NCBI GenBank assembly: GCA_013361015.1
Contig: JABWAN010000032.1
Span: forward strand, 1 to 14,490
Direction of reading: 5' to 3'
Origin: Candidatus Zhuqueibacterota bacterium
GTDB taxonomy: Bacteria > Zhuqueibacterota > Zhuqueibacteria > Zhuqueibacterales > Zhuqueibacteraceae
Length of the DNA stretch: 14,490 nucleotides
The notes under the pieces were generated by a model, which was given only the letters and a program-made list of their open reading frames with translations, did no database searches and was not told the DNA's origin. This document shows, piece after piece, positions 6,081 through 13,345 of this stretch. A program made the translations under genes and the position numbers. Position 1 is the stretch's first letter, and the number at the start of each line of letters is the position of its first letter.

Positions 6081-6758
6081 TCACCGCGGCTCACGCGCGT
6101 GCGATGATTTCACTGCGCTTTGCGTGTTTAGATTTCCGACACGTGGCGCGAGCGCAGTGAGGAACTCCTGCAGCAAGGCCAACCCGGCTTGCGTATCGTT
6201 TTCTTGATAGGCAACGCAAACACGATAGAAATAAACCGAGGTCACCCGCCGCTTGAACGCATTGACCATGAGCCGGATTTTCAAATCCATCTCGTTCTGC
6301 ACAACTTTGCCATCGGAGACAAACCAATAGAGCACGATTTGCTGCTCGTCCTTTTTGTTGATATCCAATTTGCTCGCCGCGCCGAACATGTGCTCAAACG
6401 GCAGCGGAAATTTGTCGTTGCGCAGAATCGTCCAGCCCGCGCCCGGCAAACAGTGCAATGGAGAATGCACCTGCGCGCCAAATTGCTGGTCTTCATAATA
6501 GCCGACAAAAAACTCGACGCGGCGATTTTGTGAATCATAATAATTGCACAAAAGAATCTCATCTGCCTTCAGTTGCTGTGCAGTCTGTTCGGGCAAACGA
6601 GGTTCTTCCTTGCGCCAGCCGGGCAAATCCGGCACGAGGCGGCGCAGTTCGAAACGCTCCCGCGCTGCAAGTTTGGGCGCACGCAACCATAGATTGGCCG
6701 CGAATGCCGCGAGCATCAAGCCGAGGAGGAGCCAGTAACGCTGTGAGAATTGTACCAT
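6081..6758 (-). CDS. epsI: EpsI, exosortase-associated protein
   Basis: The 225-residue protein has one N-terminal membrane anchor (about 9-25) and a periplasmic domain with the EpsI signature HSPLHCLPGAGW (98-109; Cys103, His98, His102). Before it come LVPDLPGW (41-48) and a VEFFVGYY strand; after it come IVLYWF and the EMDLKIRLMVNAF helix. EpsI proteins occur only with exosortases, either as a separate protein as here or fused to the C-terminus as in XrtA. The biochemical role is not settled. The ATG at 6758 lies inside the exosortase gene (43-bp overlap). A second ATG at 6716 overlaps the exosortase stop as TGATG but would cut the membrane anchor, so I prefer 6758. The frame is open to 7028, but that part is exosortase shadow. 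Confidence 0.88.
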   Translation of the reverse strand: MVQFSQRYWLLLGLMLAAFAANLWLRAPKLAARERFELRRLVPDLPGWRKEEPRLPEQTAQQLKADEILLCNYYDSQNRRVEFFVGYYEDQQFGAQVHSPLHCLPGAGWTILRNDKFPLPFEHMFGAASKLDINKKDEQQIVLYWFVSDGKVVQNEMDLKIRLMVNAFKRRVTSVYFYRVCVAYQENDTQAGLALLQEFLTALAPRVGNLNTQSAVKSSHAREPR

Positions 6759-7621
6759 CTTAATAGTCCGGCTAAAATCGAGAGGAGCAGGAGTCCAAAC
6801 AGGAAGACCATAATGCCGGAGCCTTCGTGCAGAAAACTCATGGCCGCTTCCGGGCTGACAAAAATTCCCAGCATGGCCAGAGTGATCAACCGAAAGATAT
6901 TGGCGGCAATGGCAATGGGCACCGCGGCGAGAAACACAAACCCGCGGGCAAGATTCGACACCGGCGTCAAACATGCGAGCAACGCGCCGAGCGTGATCAG
7001 CACCATAATTGAGCGCAAGCCGCTGCACGCTTCAATCACTTCCAAGCTGAAACCGGAGAAATGAAGAATGTTGCCCTCTTGCTGACCGGCCATGCCCAGC
7101 CCGCGCATAATCCGAAATGCGCCCGTGCTCGCGATTTGTTGCAGAGGAAAAGTGAGGCGATAATAGACGACGTAGGGCAGCGGAATCATGAAGCCGAGAT
7201 ACAACAACGGCACGGAGATTTTTTTGAAGAAGCGCAGGCCCGCGAAATAGAGCACCATGCCGTACAGAGTGAGCAGCATTGCCGTACGCGCTACAAACCA
7301 TTCTGCTCCGGCATTGGCAACGGTGTAGAGCAGTAACCCCAAGCTGCTGATTGCTAATCCCAAACCGATTGCCGGCTGCCTCGGAATTGCCTGCAGCTCG
7401 TTGCGTTTCTGCCAAAGCAAATACGCCGAGATCACGGGCACAAGAAAGCCGTGCTCGTAATTCGGATCGATGGTCCAATCGCGCACTAGCTCACGCAGAG
7501 CGGGAAAGAAAAGCGCAAGAAAGCAAAGCGCTAAGAGCGTGAGTGGTAGCCAGCGCCGTGCTTTTTTTTCCGTTGAGGCGAACAACGCCGATTTGCGTAA
7601 TGCAGAGTTTTCGGATCTCAT
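6716..7621 (-). CDS. xrt: Exosortase (PEP-CTERM transpeptidase-like membrane protease)
   Basis: The 301-residue inner-membrane protein has about eight hydrophobic segments and the exosortase catalytic set: Cys199 in EACSGLRS, Arg244 in NIFRL and His265 in LHEGSG. Near the N-terminus is the family hallmark DPNYEHGFLVPVISAYLLW (52-70). It is expected to cut PEP-CTERM tails at the outer face of the inner membrane, probably transferring the protein to another molecule. There is no fused EpsI domain; EpsI is the next gene. The start at 7621 overlaps the stop of a tiny upstream ORF as ATGA, and no Shine-Dalgarno is visible, consistent with coupled translation. The amidotransferase at 11252-13135 suggests an XrtA-like system, but the subtype cannot be fixed by eye. 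Confidence 0.93.
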   Translation of the reverse strand: MRSENSALRKSALFASTEKKARRWLPLTLLALCFLALFFPALRELVRDWTIDPNYEHGFLVPVISAYLLWQKRNELQAIPRQPAIGLGLAISSLGLLLYTVANAGAEWFVARTAMLLTLYGMVLYFAGLRFFKKISVPLLYLGFMIPLPYVVYYRLTFPLQQIASTGAFRIMRGLGMAGQQEGNILHFSGFSLEVIEACSGLRSIMVLITLGALLACLTPVSNLARGFVFLAAVPIAIAANIFRLITLAMLGIFVSPEAAMSFLHEGSGIMVFLFGLLLLSILAGLLRWYNSHSVTGSSSA

Positions 7622-7749
7622 TGCGAGGGGAATAATTGCTTGATTCTGTCCTGTAATTCGGCAACCGTGCGTTGTATGCGATCGCTAAACATGAGACCGA
7701 TCTTTGATGGCAACGACATTCGCATGGTTCGTACGATCGCCGTGGTCAT
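7618..7749 (-). CDS. Possible 43-residue ORF coupled to exosortase
   Basis: This ORF begins MTTAIVRTMRMSLPSKIG and ends DRIKQLFPSQ. Its C-terminal half is a regular amphipathic helix (DRIQRTVAELQDRIKQL), as in a small coiled-coil protein. Its TGA overlaps the exosortase ATG as ATGA, the main argument that it is translated. It has no Shine-Dalgarno and could start at internal ATGs as late as 7692 (24 residues). It overlaps the 74-residue ORF in another frame, so at most one of them is likely to be real. I recognise no family. Confidence 0.25.
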   Translation of the reverse strand: MTTAIVRTMRMSLPSKIGLMFSDRIQRTVAELQDRIKQLFPSQ

Positions 7750-7909
7750 AATAGACTTGATAATTTTTATACGATTGGGAGCCTTTCAGATACTTCGTTA
7801 GCCAACTTCCGAAGGCGCCGGTGTTCTGCCCTTGTTGAGATTCTGATTTCATATTGCGGTCCGCGCTGCCTTGAGGGAGATGATTCTTATACTTTCTTTG
7901 TTTGGGCAT
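7685..7909 (-). CDS. Hypothetical 74-residue protein
   Basis: This is a polar, membrane-free ORF rich in Lys, Asn, Gln, Ser and Tyr (MPKQRKYKNHLPQGSADRN... to ...VVAIKDRSHV). The ATG lies inside the end of the glycosyltransferase gene (23-bp overlap) and there is no Shine-Dalgarno. A second ATG at 7852 would give 55 residues. I recognise no domain. The stretch 7622-7886 has plausible short readings in all three minus frames, which suggests either a decayed gene or chance. Keep it only as a candidate. Confidence 0.25.
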   Translation of the reverse strand: MPKQRKYKNHLPQGSADRNMKSESQQGQNTGAFGSWLTKYLKGSQSYKNYQVYYDHGDRTNHANVVAIKDRSHV

Positions 7910-9170
7910 GCAAATTCGTTGGCATGATAGCTCTACATTCGTTCGTAAAAATCAACTCCAACGTTCTCTTCGCATTCTCCTGCCACAAGAAACCCTTTTC
8001 AAAAACGCTCTGCGCGGCGCGCGCTTCCACACGCTTGCGCTTCGCAGAATCGCGCAACAGTTCTGACAACGCCGTGCGCAAGCTTTCCTTATTCTCCGGT
8101 TGAAAAAGATAACCGTTGTCACGATCGCAGAGGATCTCACGAATATTAGGTTGATCGGGTGCCACGATACATTTGCCCATGCCGAGGTATTCGAAGATTT
8201 TCATGGGGCACGCATACTCCGGTGCTTTAGGCTGCACGGCAATGTCCATCGCCGCGAGATGAGCAGGAACTTCTGCCCTGGCAATCGGGCCAGTAAAGAT
8301 CACGGAAGCTTGCAGTCCGTTTGCTTGCGCATACTGCTTCAAATCCGCCTCGGCCGGACCTTCACCCACCAACAACAGTCGAACGTTTTGCTCGTGCCAA
8401 CGCGACTCATGCATGATTTCCAACAGCATTTCCAAACCGTGCCATTTACGAAACCAACCCACGAACCCGATGACCGTCTTATCTTCCAAGCCGTAACGCA
8501 CGCGCACCGCCGCGCCGGAAACATTGGGATGAAATTTCTCCGCAGCGATGCCGTTCGGCATTACCACCATTTGTTCTGTGGGCACACCTTGTTCATGCAA
8601 CATATCCCGCAGCACGCTCGAAACCACGAGTGTATGCGCGCTCTTCGAACAAATCCAGCGTTCGGAGAAACGTGCCAGCCGCTTGAACATCAGCTTGCCG
8701 AGTTTTTCTTGTTCATGGCGCAAAGGCGCATTGACTTCGAGCACGAGCGGAATGCCGAAGCGCCGGCTTGCCCACACACCGCAAAACGTGTTCAGTGCGT
8801 AGCGCTCGTAAATCAGGTCGGGGCGTTGGCGCTGGATGGCTTGCGCGAGACGATGATAACCAACGAGATTGTACGACAGGCTCATTAGTTCATACAACCA
8901 CGCCGGAGCCAAATCCGCGCACCGCTTCCATTTTTTGTTCGGCGCTTCTTTTCCGCTCTCACCCTCGCGCTGCACGAGCGCGACGATTTCCACCTCGTGC
9001 CCCAGTTCGCGAAAAGCTTGCACCATTGCGTAGATGTGAATGCCCTGCGCGTCTTCCGCCTGCGTGCGATGGTGATAGAGGATTCGTCGCTTGTTTCCCG
9101 CTGGAGCGGGGCCGGAGGGATGTTTTCCAGAGTGAGGATTTGCTTCACGTCTTTTCATATCAAATAGCAT
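7887..9170 (-). CDS. GT4-family glycosyltransferase
   Basis: The 427-residue protein has two Rossmann-like halves. The N-terminal acceptor half starts near residue 29 (RRILYHHRTQAEDAQGIH). The C-terminal nucleotide-sugar half starts near VVMPNGIAAEKFHP and contains VIGFVGWFRKWHG, RLLLVGEGPAEADL and the donor-site segment PMKIFEYLGMGKCIVAPDQPNIREIL. This is the GT-B fold of retaining family 4 enzymes, which add a sugar to a lipid-linked intermediate at the cytoplasmic membrane face. No membrane span is seen. It begins the run of overlapping genes leading to exosortase and EpsI, so a role in the polysaccharide or glycan made with the sorting system is likely. Donor and acceptor are unknown. The start is the ATG at 9170; the ATG at 9158 is equally possible, and neither has a clear Shine-Dalgarno. 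Confidence 0.88.
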   Translation of the reverse strand: MLFDMKRREANPHSGKHPSGPAPAGNKRRILYHHRTQAEDAQGIHIYAMVQAFRELGHEVEIVALVQREGESGKEAPNKKWKRCADLAPAWLYELMSLSYNLVGYHRLAQAIQRQRPDLIYERYALNTFCGVWASRRFGIPLVLEVNAPLRHEQEKLGKLMFKRLARFSERWICSKSAHTLVVSSVLRDMLHEQGVPTEQMVVMPNGIAAEKFHPNVSGAAVRVRYGLEDKTVIGFVGWFRKWHGLEMLLEIMHESRWHEQNVRLLLVGEGPAEADLKQYAQANGLQASVIFTGPIARAEVPAHLAAMDIAVQPKAPEYACPMKIFEYLGMGKCIVAPDQPNIREILCDRDNGYLFQPENKESLRTALSELLRDSAKRKRVEARAAQSVFEKGFLWQENAKRTLELIFTNECRAIMPTNLHAQTKKV

Positions 9171-9176
9171 TTGCTT

Positions 9177-9204
9177 TTGCAGCCAGGTTTCGTTACGCTA
9201 TATT
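9177..9204 (+). promoter_or_regulatory. Predicted promoter of the Uma2-like gene
   Basis: TTGCAG (9177-9182) and TATATT (9199-9204) are separated by 16 nt in the 62-base gap between divergent genes. Directly after the -10 box, TTCAA-CAA-TTGAA (9203-9215) is a 5-bp inverted repeat that could be an operator. GAGG at 9221-9224 lies 8 nt before the ATG at 9233 and serves as the ribosome binding site. Confidence 0.4.
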
Positions 9205-9232
9205 CAACAATTGAACAAACGAGGATGGAGAC

Positions 9233-9898
9233 ATGCACACCGAGCTTCTCACTCAATCTCTGCCCGCCGAAGCGCCCGTAGCCGATCCGGTGCGCTTTGA
9301 AGAATACTTGGATTGGCTTACGGAAGAAAAAAAAGCCGACCTACTTGACGGGGTTATCTATATGCAATCACCGCCTTCTGATCGCCACGAAAAAATTTTC
9401 GTTTTCTTGTTAAACGTTCTCAATGCATATGTCGTTCGCAAAAAGCTGGGGATCGTGCGTGGCTCGCGCACGGCCATCAAATTTTCAGAGTATAACGGCA
9501 CGCAACCCGATTTGGTTTTCATCAGCAACGCCAACCGCGATTTGATTCATCCCTACTTCGTGGACGGCGCCGCGGATATGGTCGTCGAGATCATTTCTCC
9601 CAGCACACGCCATATCGATCGCGTCAAGAAGATGGCGCTCTACGCGCAGCACGGCGTGCGTGAGTATTGGCTGATCGATCCGGATAAAAGAACCGCCGAG
9701 TTCTTTCGCAATGATTACGGCTCATGGAATCAAATTGCCGTGCGCGAAGACGGCGCATTCCGCTCGGAAGCCATAGCCGGTTTTTGGATGAAAGTCGAAT
9801 GGCTTTTTGCCGCAAAACCATTGGACATTGTCAATACGGTTATGGAGATCTTGGCGGGCAAGCCTGCCACAAAGAAAAAGCGCGTGCCCAAACGCTGA
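9233..9898 (+). CDS. Uma2-family (DUF820) PD-(D/E)XK nuclease-like protein
   Basis: The 221-residue protein matches the Uma2 layout: FEEYLDWLTEEKKADLLDG (22-40), then QPDLVF with Asp93, the core VVEIISPST with Glu119, Lys132/Lys133, and GVREYWLIDP (141-150). These are the residues that form a PD-(D/E)XK-type active site in this restriction-endonuclease-like family. The C-terminus ends in a Lys/Arg-rich tail (KKKRVPKR) that could bind nucleic acid. Uma2 genes are very numerous in cyanobacteria and some other phyla, and their biological role is unproven. It is the only gene of the 5-13 kb block on the plus strand, placed between two glycosyltransferase genes with its own promoter. It looks like an independent insertion, not part of the polysaccharide pathway. 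Confidence 0.88.
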   Translation: MHTELLTQSLPAEAPVADPVRFEEYLDWLTEEKKADLLDGVIYMQSPPSDRHEKIFVFLLNVLNAYVVRKKLGIVRGSRTAIKFSEYNGTQPDLVFISNANRDLIHPYFVDGAADMVVEIISPSTRHIDRVKKMALYAQHGVREYWLIDPDKRTAEFFRNDYGSWNQIAVREDGAFRSEAIAGFWMKVEWLFAAKPLDIVNTVMEILAGKPATKKKRVPKR

Positions 9899-9959
9899 CG
9901 CAAAGAATGCACGAAGTTTCTTCCGCTAACAACACTACCCCAAACACCCCTCCTCCCCT

Positions 9960-11189
9960 CTAAGAAGAAATTTCTAAAACTTCCTTCTTGGTGCGACAAG
10001 TCTGCGCGGCATGAGAAACCAAAGCCATCTCAAAAGTCTCCTCCACTGCGCGCGCAACCTTCTCCCACGTTCTTTCTCGTGCATATTGCACCAATGCCGC
10101 TTTGTTCCAAGCCGTGTTCATCGCGCGCGCGAGCGCCTGCGCCAAGTCTTCTTCGTTGCGATTCGTTAAAATGCCGAACGCTTCGGAGGTGATGATCTCC
10201 GGAATGCCCCAAACTTTCGTGGCAATTACGGGCGTGCCGCAGGCGAGCGCTTCGAGCACCACGTTCGGCCAGCCTTCACGCTCGCTCGCCAGACAAAAAT
10301 AGTCCGCGGCGCTGTACCAACGCCTCAATTCGGCATGCGGCTGCGCGCCCACGAGTTTGACGTGTTCTTCGAGCTGCAATTCAGCAATGAGCTTCTCCAA
10401 CTCGTTGCGATAAGCCCCCTCGCCGACAATCACCAAACACAAATCATGCACGCCCCGTTGCGCGAGGCACAACTTGAGTGCTTTGATCAACACGTGAAAG
10501 CCTTTGCGCGGAATCAATTCCCCTACGGACAGAATAATTCTTTTCTCGGGCAAATTAAGCGCGCGCCGGCTCTCTTCTTTATCGCGCGGATAAAACTTGC
10601 TCGCGTCCACACCGTTGGGGATGACTGAAATTTTTTCTGCCGGCGCCCCAAGCTGCATCATCGCATCCTTCAACGCTTGACAAACCGCGATCACATGCTC
10701 GGCGTGAGCGAGCGTGTGGCGCAAGAGCCGGCGAATGATCGGGAATCTAGCAAAGAGATTTATGTCGCTCCCACGCGCCGAAACCACAACGGGCTTATTG
10801 AAATGCTCTCCCAGTTTGATTGCGGCAAAGCCGTCGGGGTAGACATAGTGGCTATCGATGAGATCGAAATCAAACTTGCGTTGGATGCGTTTGATGAGCG
10901 GCAAGACTGAGAGAAACATCGTCATGCCATATGTGCTCATGCCGACCTTCGGGGTCATGAAATAGCGCGGGTGATAAACCTCGAGGCCTTCAACCTCCTC
11001 GCGCGTTTTGATTTGAGAATATTTCCAGCGGGCGCCGAGCTTAATCGGCGGATAGTATGGCACGGGCGCGACCACCATGACTTCATGGCCATGCCAGCGC
11101 GCAAAGCTGGTCATGCGCTCTTTTACAAACACGCCGAAGTTCGGTGAAAGATGATTCGGGTAGAGTGTGGTGAAAACCAAAACTTTCAT
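9960..11189 (-). CDS. GT4-family glycosyltransferase (TuaC-like)
   Basis: The 409-residue GT-B enzyme begins MKVLVFTTLYPNHLSPNFGVFV, an opening typical of TuaC-like and exopolysaccharide glycosyltransferases. It contains VVSARGSDINL and ISVIPNGVDASKFYP, then ILSVGELIPRKGFHVLIKAL at the start of the donor domain. The EX7E donor-binding motif lies in EREGWPNVVLEALACGTPV, followed by GIPEII. It should transfer a sugar from a nucleotide donor to a membrane-bound acceptor during surface polysaccharide assembly. It follows the amidotransferase by 62 bases on the same strand and is probably co-transcribed with it. It converges with the Uma2 gene, 61 bases away. No Shine-Dalgarno is evident at the ATG. 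The sugar specificity cannot be read from the sequence. Confidence 0.9.
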   Translation of the reverse strand: MKVLVFTTLYPNHLSPNFGVFVKERMTSFARWHGHEVMVVAPVPYYPPIKLGARWKYSQIKTREEVEGLEVYHPRYFMTPKVGMSTYGMTMFLSVLPLIKRIQRKFDFDLIDSHYVYPDGFAAIKLGEHFNKPVVVSARGSDINLFARFPIIRRLLRHTLAHAEHVIAVCQALKDAMMQLGAPAEKISVIPNGVDASKFYPRDKEESRRALNLPEKRIILSVGELIPRKGFHVLIKALKLCLAQRGVHDLCLVIVGEGAYRNELEKLIAELQLEEHVKLVGAQPHAELRRWYSAADYFCLASEREGWPNVVLEALACGTPVIATKVWGIPEIITSEAFGILTNRNEEDLAQALARAMNTAWNKAALVQYARERTWEKVARAVEETFEMALVSHAAQTCRTKKEVLEISS

Positions 11190-11205
11190 ATGACAATATT
11201 AAGAT

Positions 11206-11226
11206 GGCACAGGCTTCCTGCCTGCG
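11206..11226. repeat. REP-like short palindrome between amidotransferase and glycosyltransferase
   Basis: GGCACAGGC-TTCCT-GCCTGCG forms a perfect 5-bp stem (CAGGC/GCCTG) that extends past one mismatch. It lies in a 62-base intergenic gap. No T-run follows, so it is not a good terminator. The shape fits a small extragenic palindrome, though only one copy is seen in this window. Confidence 0.35.
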
Positions 11227-11251
11227 TTGTTTGGTCCTTCATAAGGGAGGT

Positions 11252-13135
11252 TCATGCTGCGAATCGCCTGCCCCAACTTTCGAGCATGAGCAGCGCCCAC
11301 AAGTGCTGCGCATAATCGCGCGTGCCGCGCTGGTGCTGTTGCCACCAGCGTTTAATTGTTCCAACTGCCAGCCATTCCGCAACGAAAGCGTCGCGTGCAA
11401 ACACGCGCTCCTCGAACACGGCCCTCAAGTCGGTGCGCAGCCATTGTGCGAGGGGGATCGAAAAACCCATCTTCGGGCGGCGCAAAATTCCCTGCGGCAC
11501 GATATCGAGCAGCGCGCGTTTGAAAATGTACTTACCCTCGCCGTTGCGCAGCTTGTAATGTGCGGGAATGTGCGCGATGTGTTCCATAAACAGATGATCC
11601 AAAAGCGGCACGCGCACCTCAAGTGCATGCGCCATACTCGCGCGGTCGACCTTGGTGAGAATGTCATCGACCAAATAGGTTTTGACGTCGACGTATTGAA
11701 TGCGTGAAAGCGGATCCCAACCTTCCGTGCGACGAAAGTGCGCTTCCATGACCGAATAGGGATCGTAGTCTTGCAACGCGCGTTGCAGCGCGGGTCGGTA
11801 GCACTGTTGCTTCATCGCAGGATGGAACCAACTCATGGTGTGAAAGTAACCGCGCTCGGGTGTGAGTGCGAGATTCGTGAACAAAGTTTTTGCGCGGAAA
11901 ATTTGCGGCAGCCAATCCGCTTTGGGATAAATTTTTCCCAACGCACTGAAGAATGGCGCGCGCATGCCTTGCGGCATAAAGTGGCGCAAGCGATTTTCGA
12001 GCACGTCAAAACGATACCGCCGATAGCCCGCAAAGTTTTCGTCTCCGCCGTCGCCGGAAAGGCAAACGGTTACGCGTTCGCGCGCGACTTGCGACACGTA
12101 ATAAGTCGGCACCATCGAAGAGTCTGCGAACGGCTCGTCAAAATGCCATGCGAGCGTATCCAAAATTTTTGCAGCCTCGGCGCGCACGATCTGCTCGTGC
12201 GCGTTGGTGCGATATTTTTCTGCGACGAGCCGCGCATACGGCAACTCATCGAACGCCGACTCGGCAAAACCGATCGCAGCCGTGTTGACCGGCTGTTCGA
12301 GCAACCGTCCCATCAAGCCCACGACCGCGCTCGAATCGATGCCGCCGGAAAGAAACGCACCGAGCGGCACTTCGCTCATCAATTGTGCCGCAACGGACTC
12401 GCGCAAAGCCTCTTGAATATCCGCAGCGAGCTCCGCTTCGCTCTTTCCGTTTTGCGGCGAGAAATCCAAATCCCAATACTCGAACTCCTCGAGTCCGGCC
12501 GCGGAGACGAGCAGGCCATGGCCGGGCCGCAGCTTGCGAATATTTGCAAAGATCGTTTTCGGTGCCGGAATGTACAGATAGGTGAGATAGTCGTCGAGCG
12601 CGTGCGGATCAATCGTGCGCGCGACGCTCGCGTCTTGCAAGAGAGCTTTGATTTCCGAAGCGAAGAGAAACTGGCGGCCGTCCCAATAATAGTGCAGCGG
12701 CTTAATGCCCACTTGATCGCGTCCGAGAAAAAGTTGTTGCGCGCGCTCGTCCCACAACGCAAATGCAAACATGCCGCGCAGCTTGGGCAATAAATGCCGG
12801 CCCCACTCCTCATACCCGTGCAGCAATACTTCGGTGTCGGAATTGGTTTGGAAGCGATGGCCCTTCGCGAGTAACTCGCGGCGCAGCGCGAGGTAGTTGT
12901 AGATCTCACCGTTGAAGACCACGACGAGGCTGCCGTCTTCGTTGTACATCGGTTGCTGTCCGCTCGCGACATCGATGATTTTCAAACGGCGATGACCAAG
13001 CCCTACTGCGCCGCGCACGTGAAAGCCTTCCGCCTCCGGCCCGCGATGCGCAAGGGTTTGCGTCATACGGTGAACGACTTCCGCTTCAACTTGCACGCGG
13101 GGATCAATGAAAATTTTGCCGCAGATACCACACAT
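11252..13135 (-). CDS. Asparagine-synthase-like amidotransferase, exosortase-locus type
   Basis: The 627-residue protein is a complete two-domain glutamine-dependent amidotransferase. The class II glutaminase domain starts MCGICG, with Cys2 as nucleophile after Met removal, then GHRRLKIID (47-55), FNGEIYN (74-80) and NSDTE (98-102). The synthetase domain carries the ATP-pyrophosphatase loop SGGIDSS (263-269) and a later LSGDGGDENFAGYRRY segment typical of AsnB proteins. It would hydrolyse glutamine and amidate an adenylated carboxylate. Homologues of this length sit in exosortase A polysaccharide clusters, where they are thought to modify a sugar acid or peptide and not to make free asparagine. 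That assignment rests on the neighbours. The ATG is fixed by the conserved MCGI; no Shine-Dalgarno precedes it. Confidence 0.92.
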   Translation of the reverse strand: MCGICGKIFIDPRVQVEAEVVHRMTQTLAHRGPEAEGFHVRGAVGLGHRRLKIIDVASGQQPMYNEDGSLVVVFNGEIYNYLALRRELLAKGHRFQTNSDTEVLLHGYEEWGRHLLPKLRGMFAFALWDERAQQLFLGRDQVGIKPLHYYWDGRQFLFASEIKALLQDASVARTIDPHALDDYLTYLYIPAPKTIFANIRKLRPGHGLLVSAAGLEEFEYWDLDFSPQNGKSEAELAADIQEALRESVAAQLMSEVPLGAFLSGGIDSSAVVGLMGRLLEQPVNTAAIGFAESAFDELPYARLVAEKYRTNAHEQIVRAEAAKILDTLAWHFDEPFADSSMVPTYYVSQVARERVTVCLSGDGGDENFAGYRRYRFDVLENRLRHFMPQGMRAPFFSALGKIYPKADWLPQIFRAKTLFTNLALTPERGYFHTMSWFHPAMKQQCYRPALQRALQDYDPYSVMEAHFRRTEGWDPLSRIQYVDVKTYLVDDILTKVDRASMAHALEVRVPLLDHLFMEHIAHIPAHYKLRNGEGKYIFKRALLDIVPQGILRRPKMGFSIPLAQWLRTDLRAVFEERVFARDAFVAEWLAVGTIKRWWQQHQRGTRDYAQHLWALLMLESWGRRFAA

Positions 13136-13345
13136 ATGATATGCGAAATGATGGGATAGTGACTATATACTAGTACAACAATGTTAAGCCGGCGCTCCTC
13201 CACGGTGTCTTTCTGGAAGAACCTTCCCTCGCACTGGAGACATTTCCTAAAACAAGCTGTGTACCGAGCACTAGGAATGGTTCTTACAGAATGACATCAA
13301 CGCGAGGAAAGCGCAATCAAGTTTGTGACCTCGCGAAGAATTGCC
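13136..13345. other. Divergent intergenic region (210 bases)
   Basis: This gap separates the minus-strand amidotransferase from the plus-strand VanZ-like gene and must hold both promoters. On the minus strand TATAGT (5/6 of a -10 box) occurs near 13161-13166 but has no good -35 partner. On the plus strand I found neither a convincing sigma-70 nor a sigma-54 promoter. GAGGAA at 13303-13308 is the only purine-rich site near the VanZ start, and it is too far from the ATG. No RNA gene or repeat is seen. Confidence 0.4.

Noticed and set aside
6758..7028. An N-terminal extension of EpsI up to 7028
   Set aside because: The extra 90 codons lie inside the exosortase gene and have shadow-like composition; the membrane anchor starts right after the ATG at 6758.
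11204..11707. Plus-strand ORFs of 167 and 351 codons opposite the amidotransferase gene (11204-11707 and 11738-12793)
   Set aside because: Antisense shadows of a fully conserved gene, with no domain, ribosome binding site or promoter.
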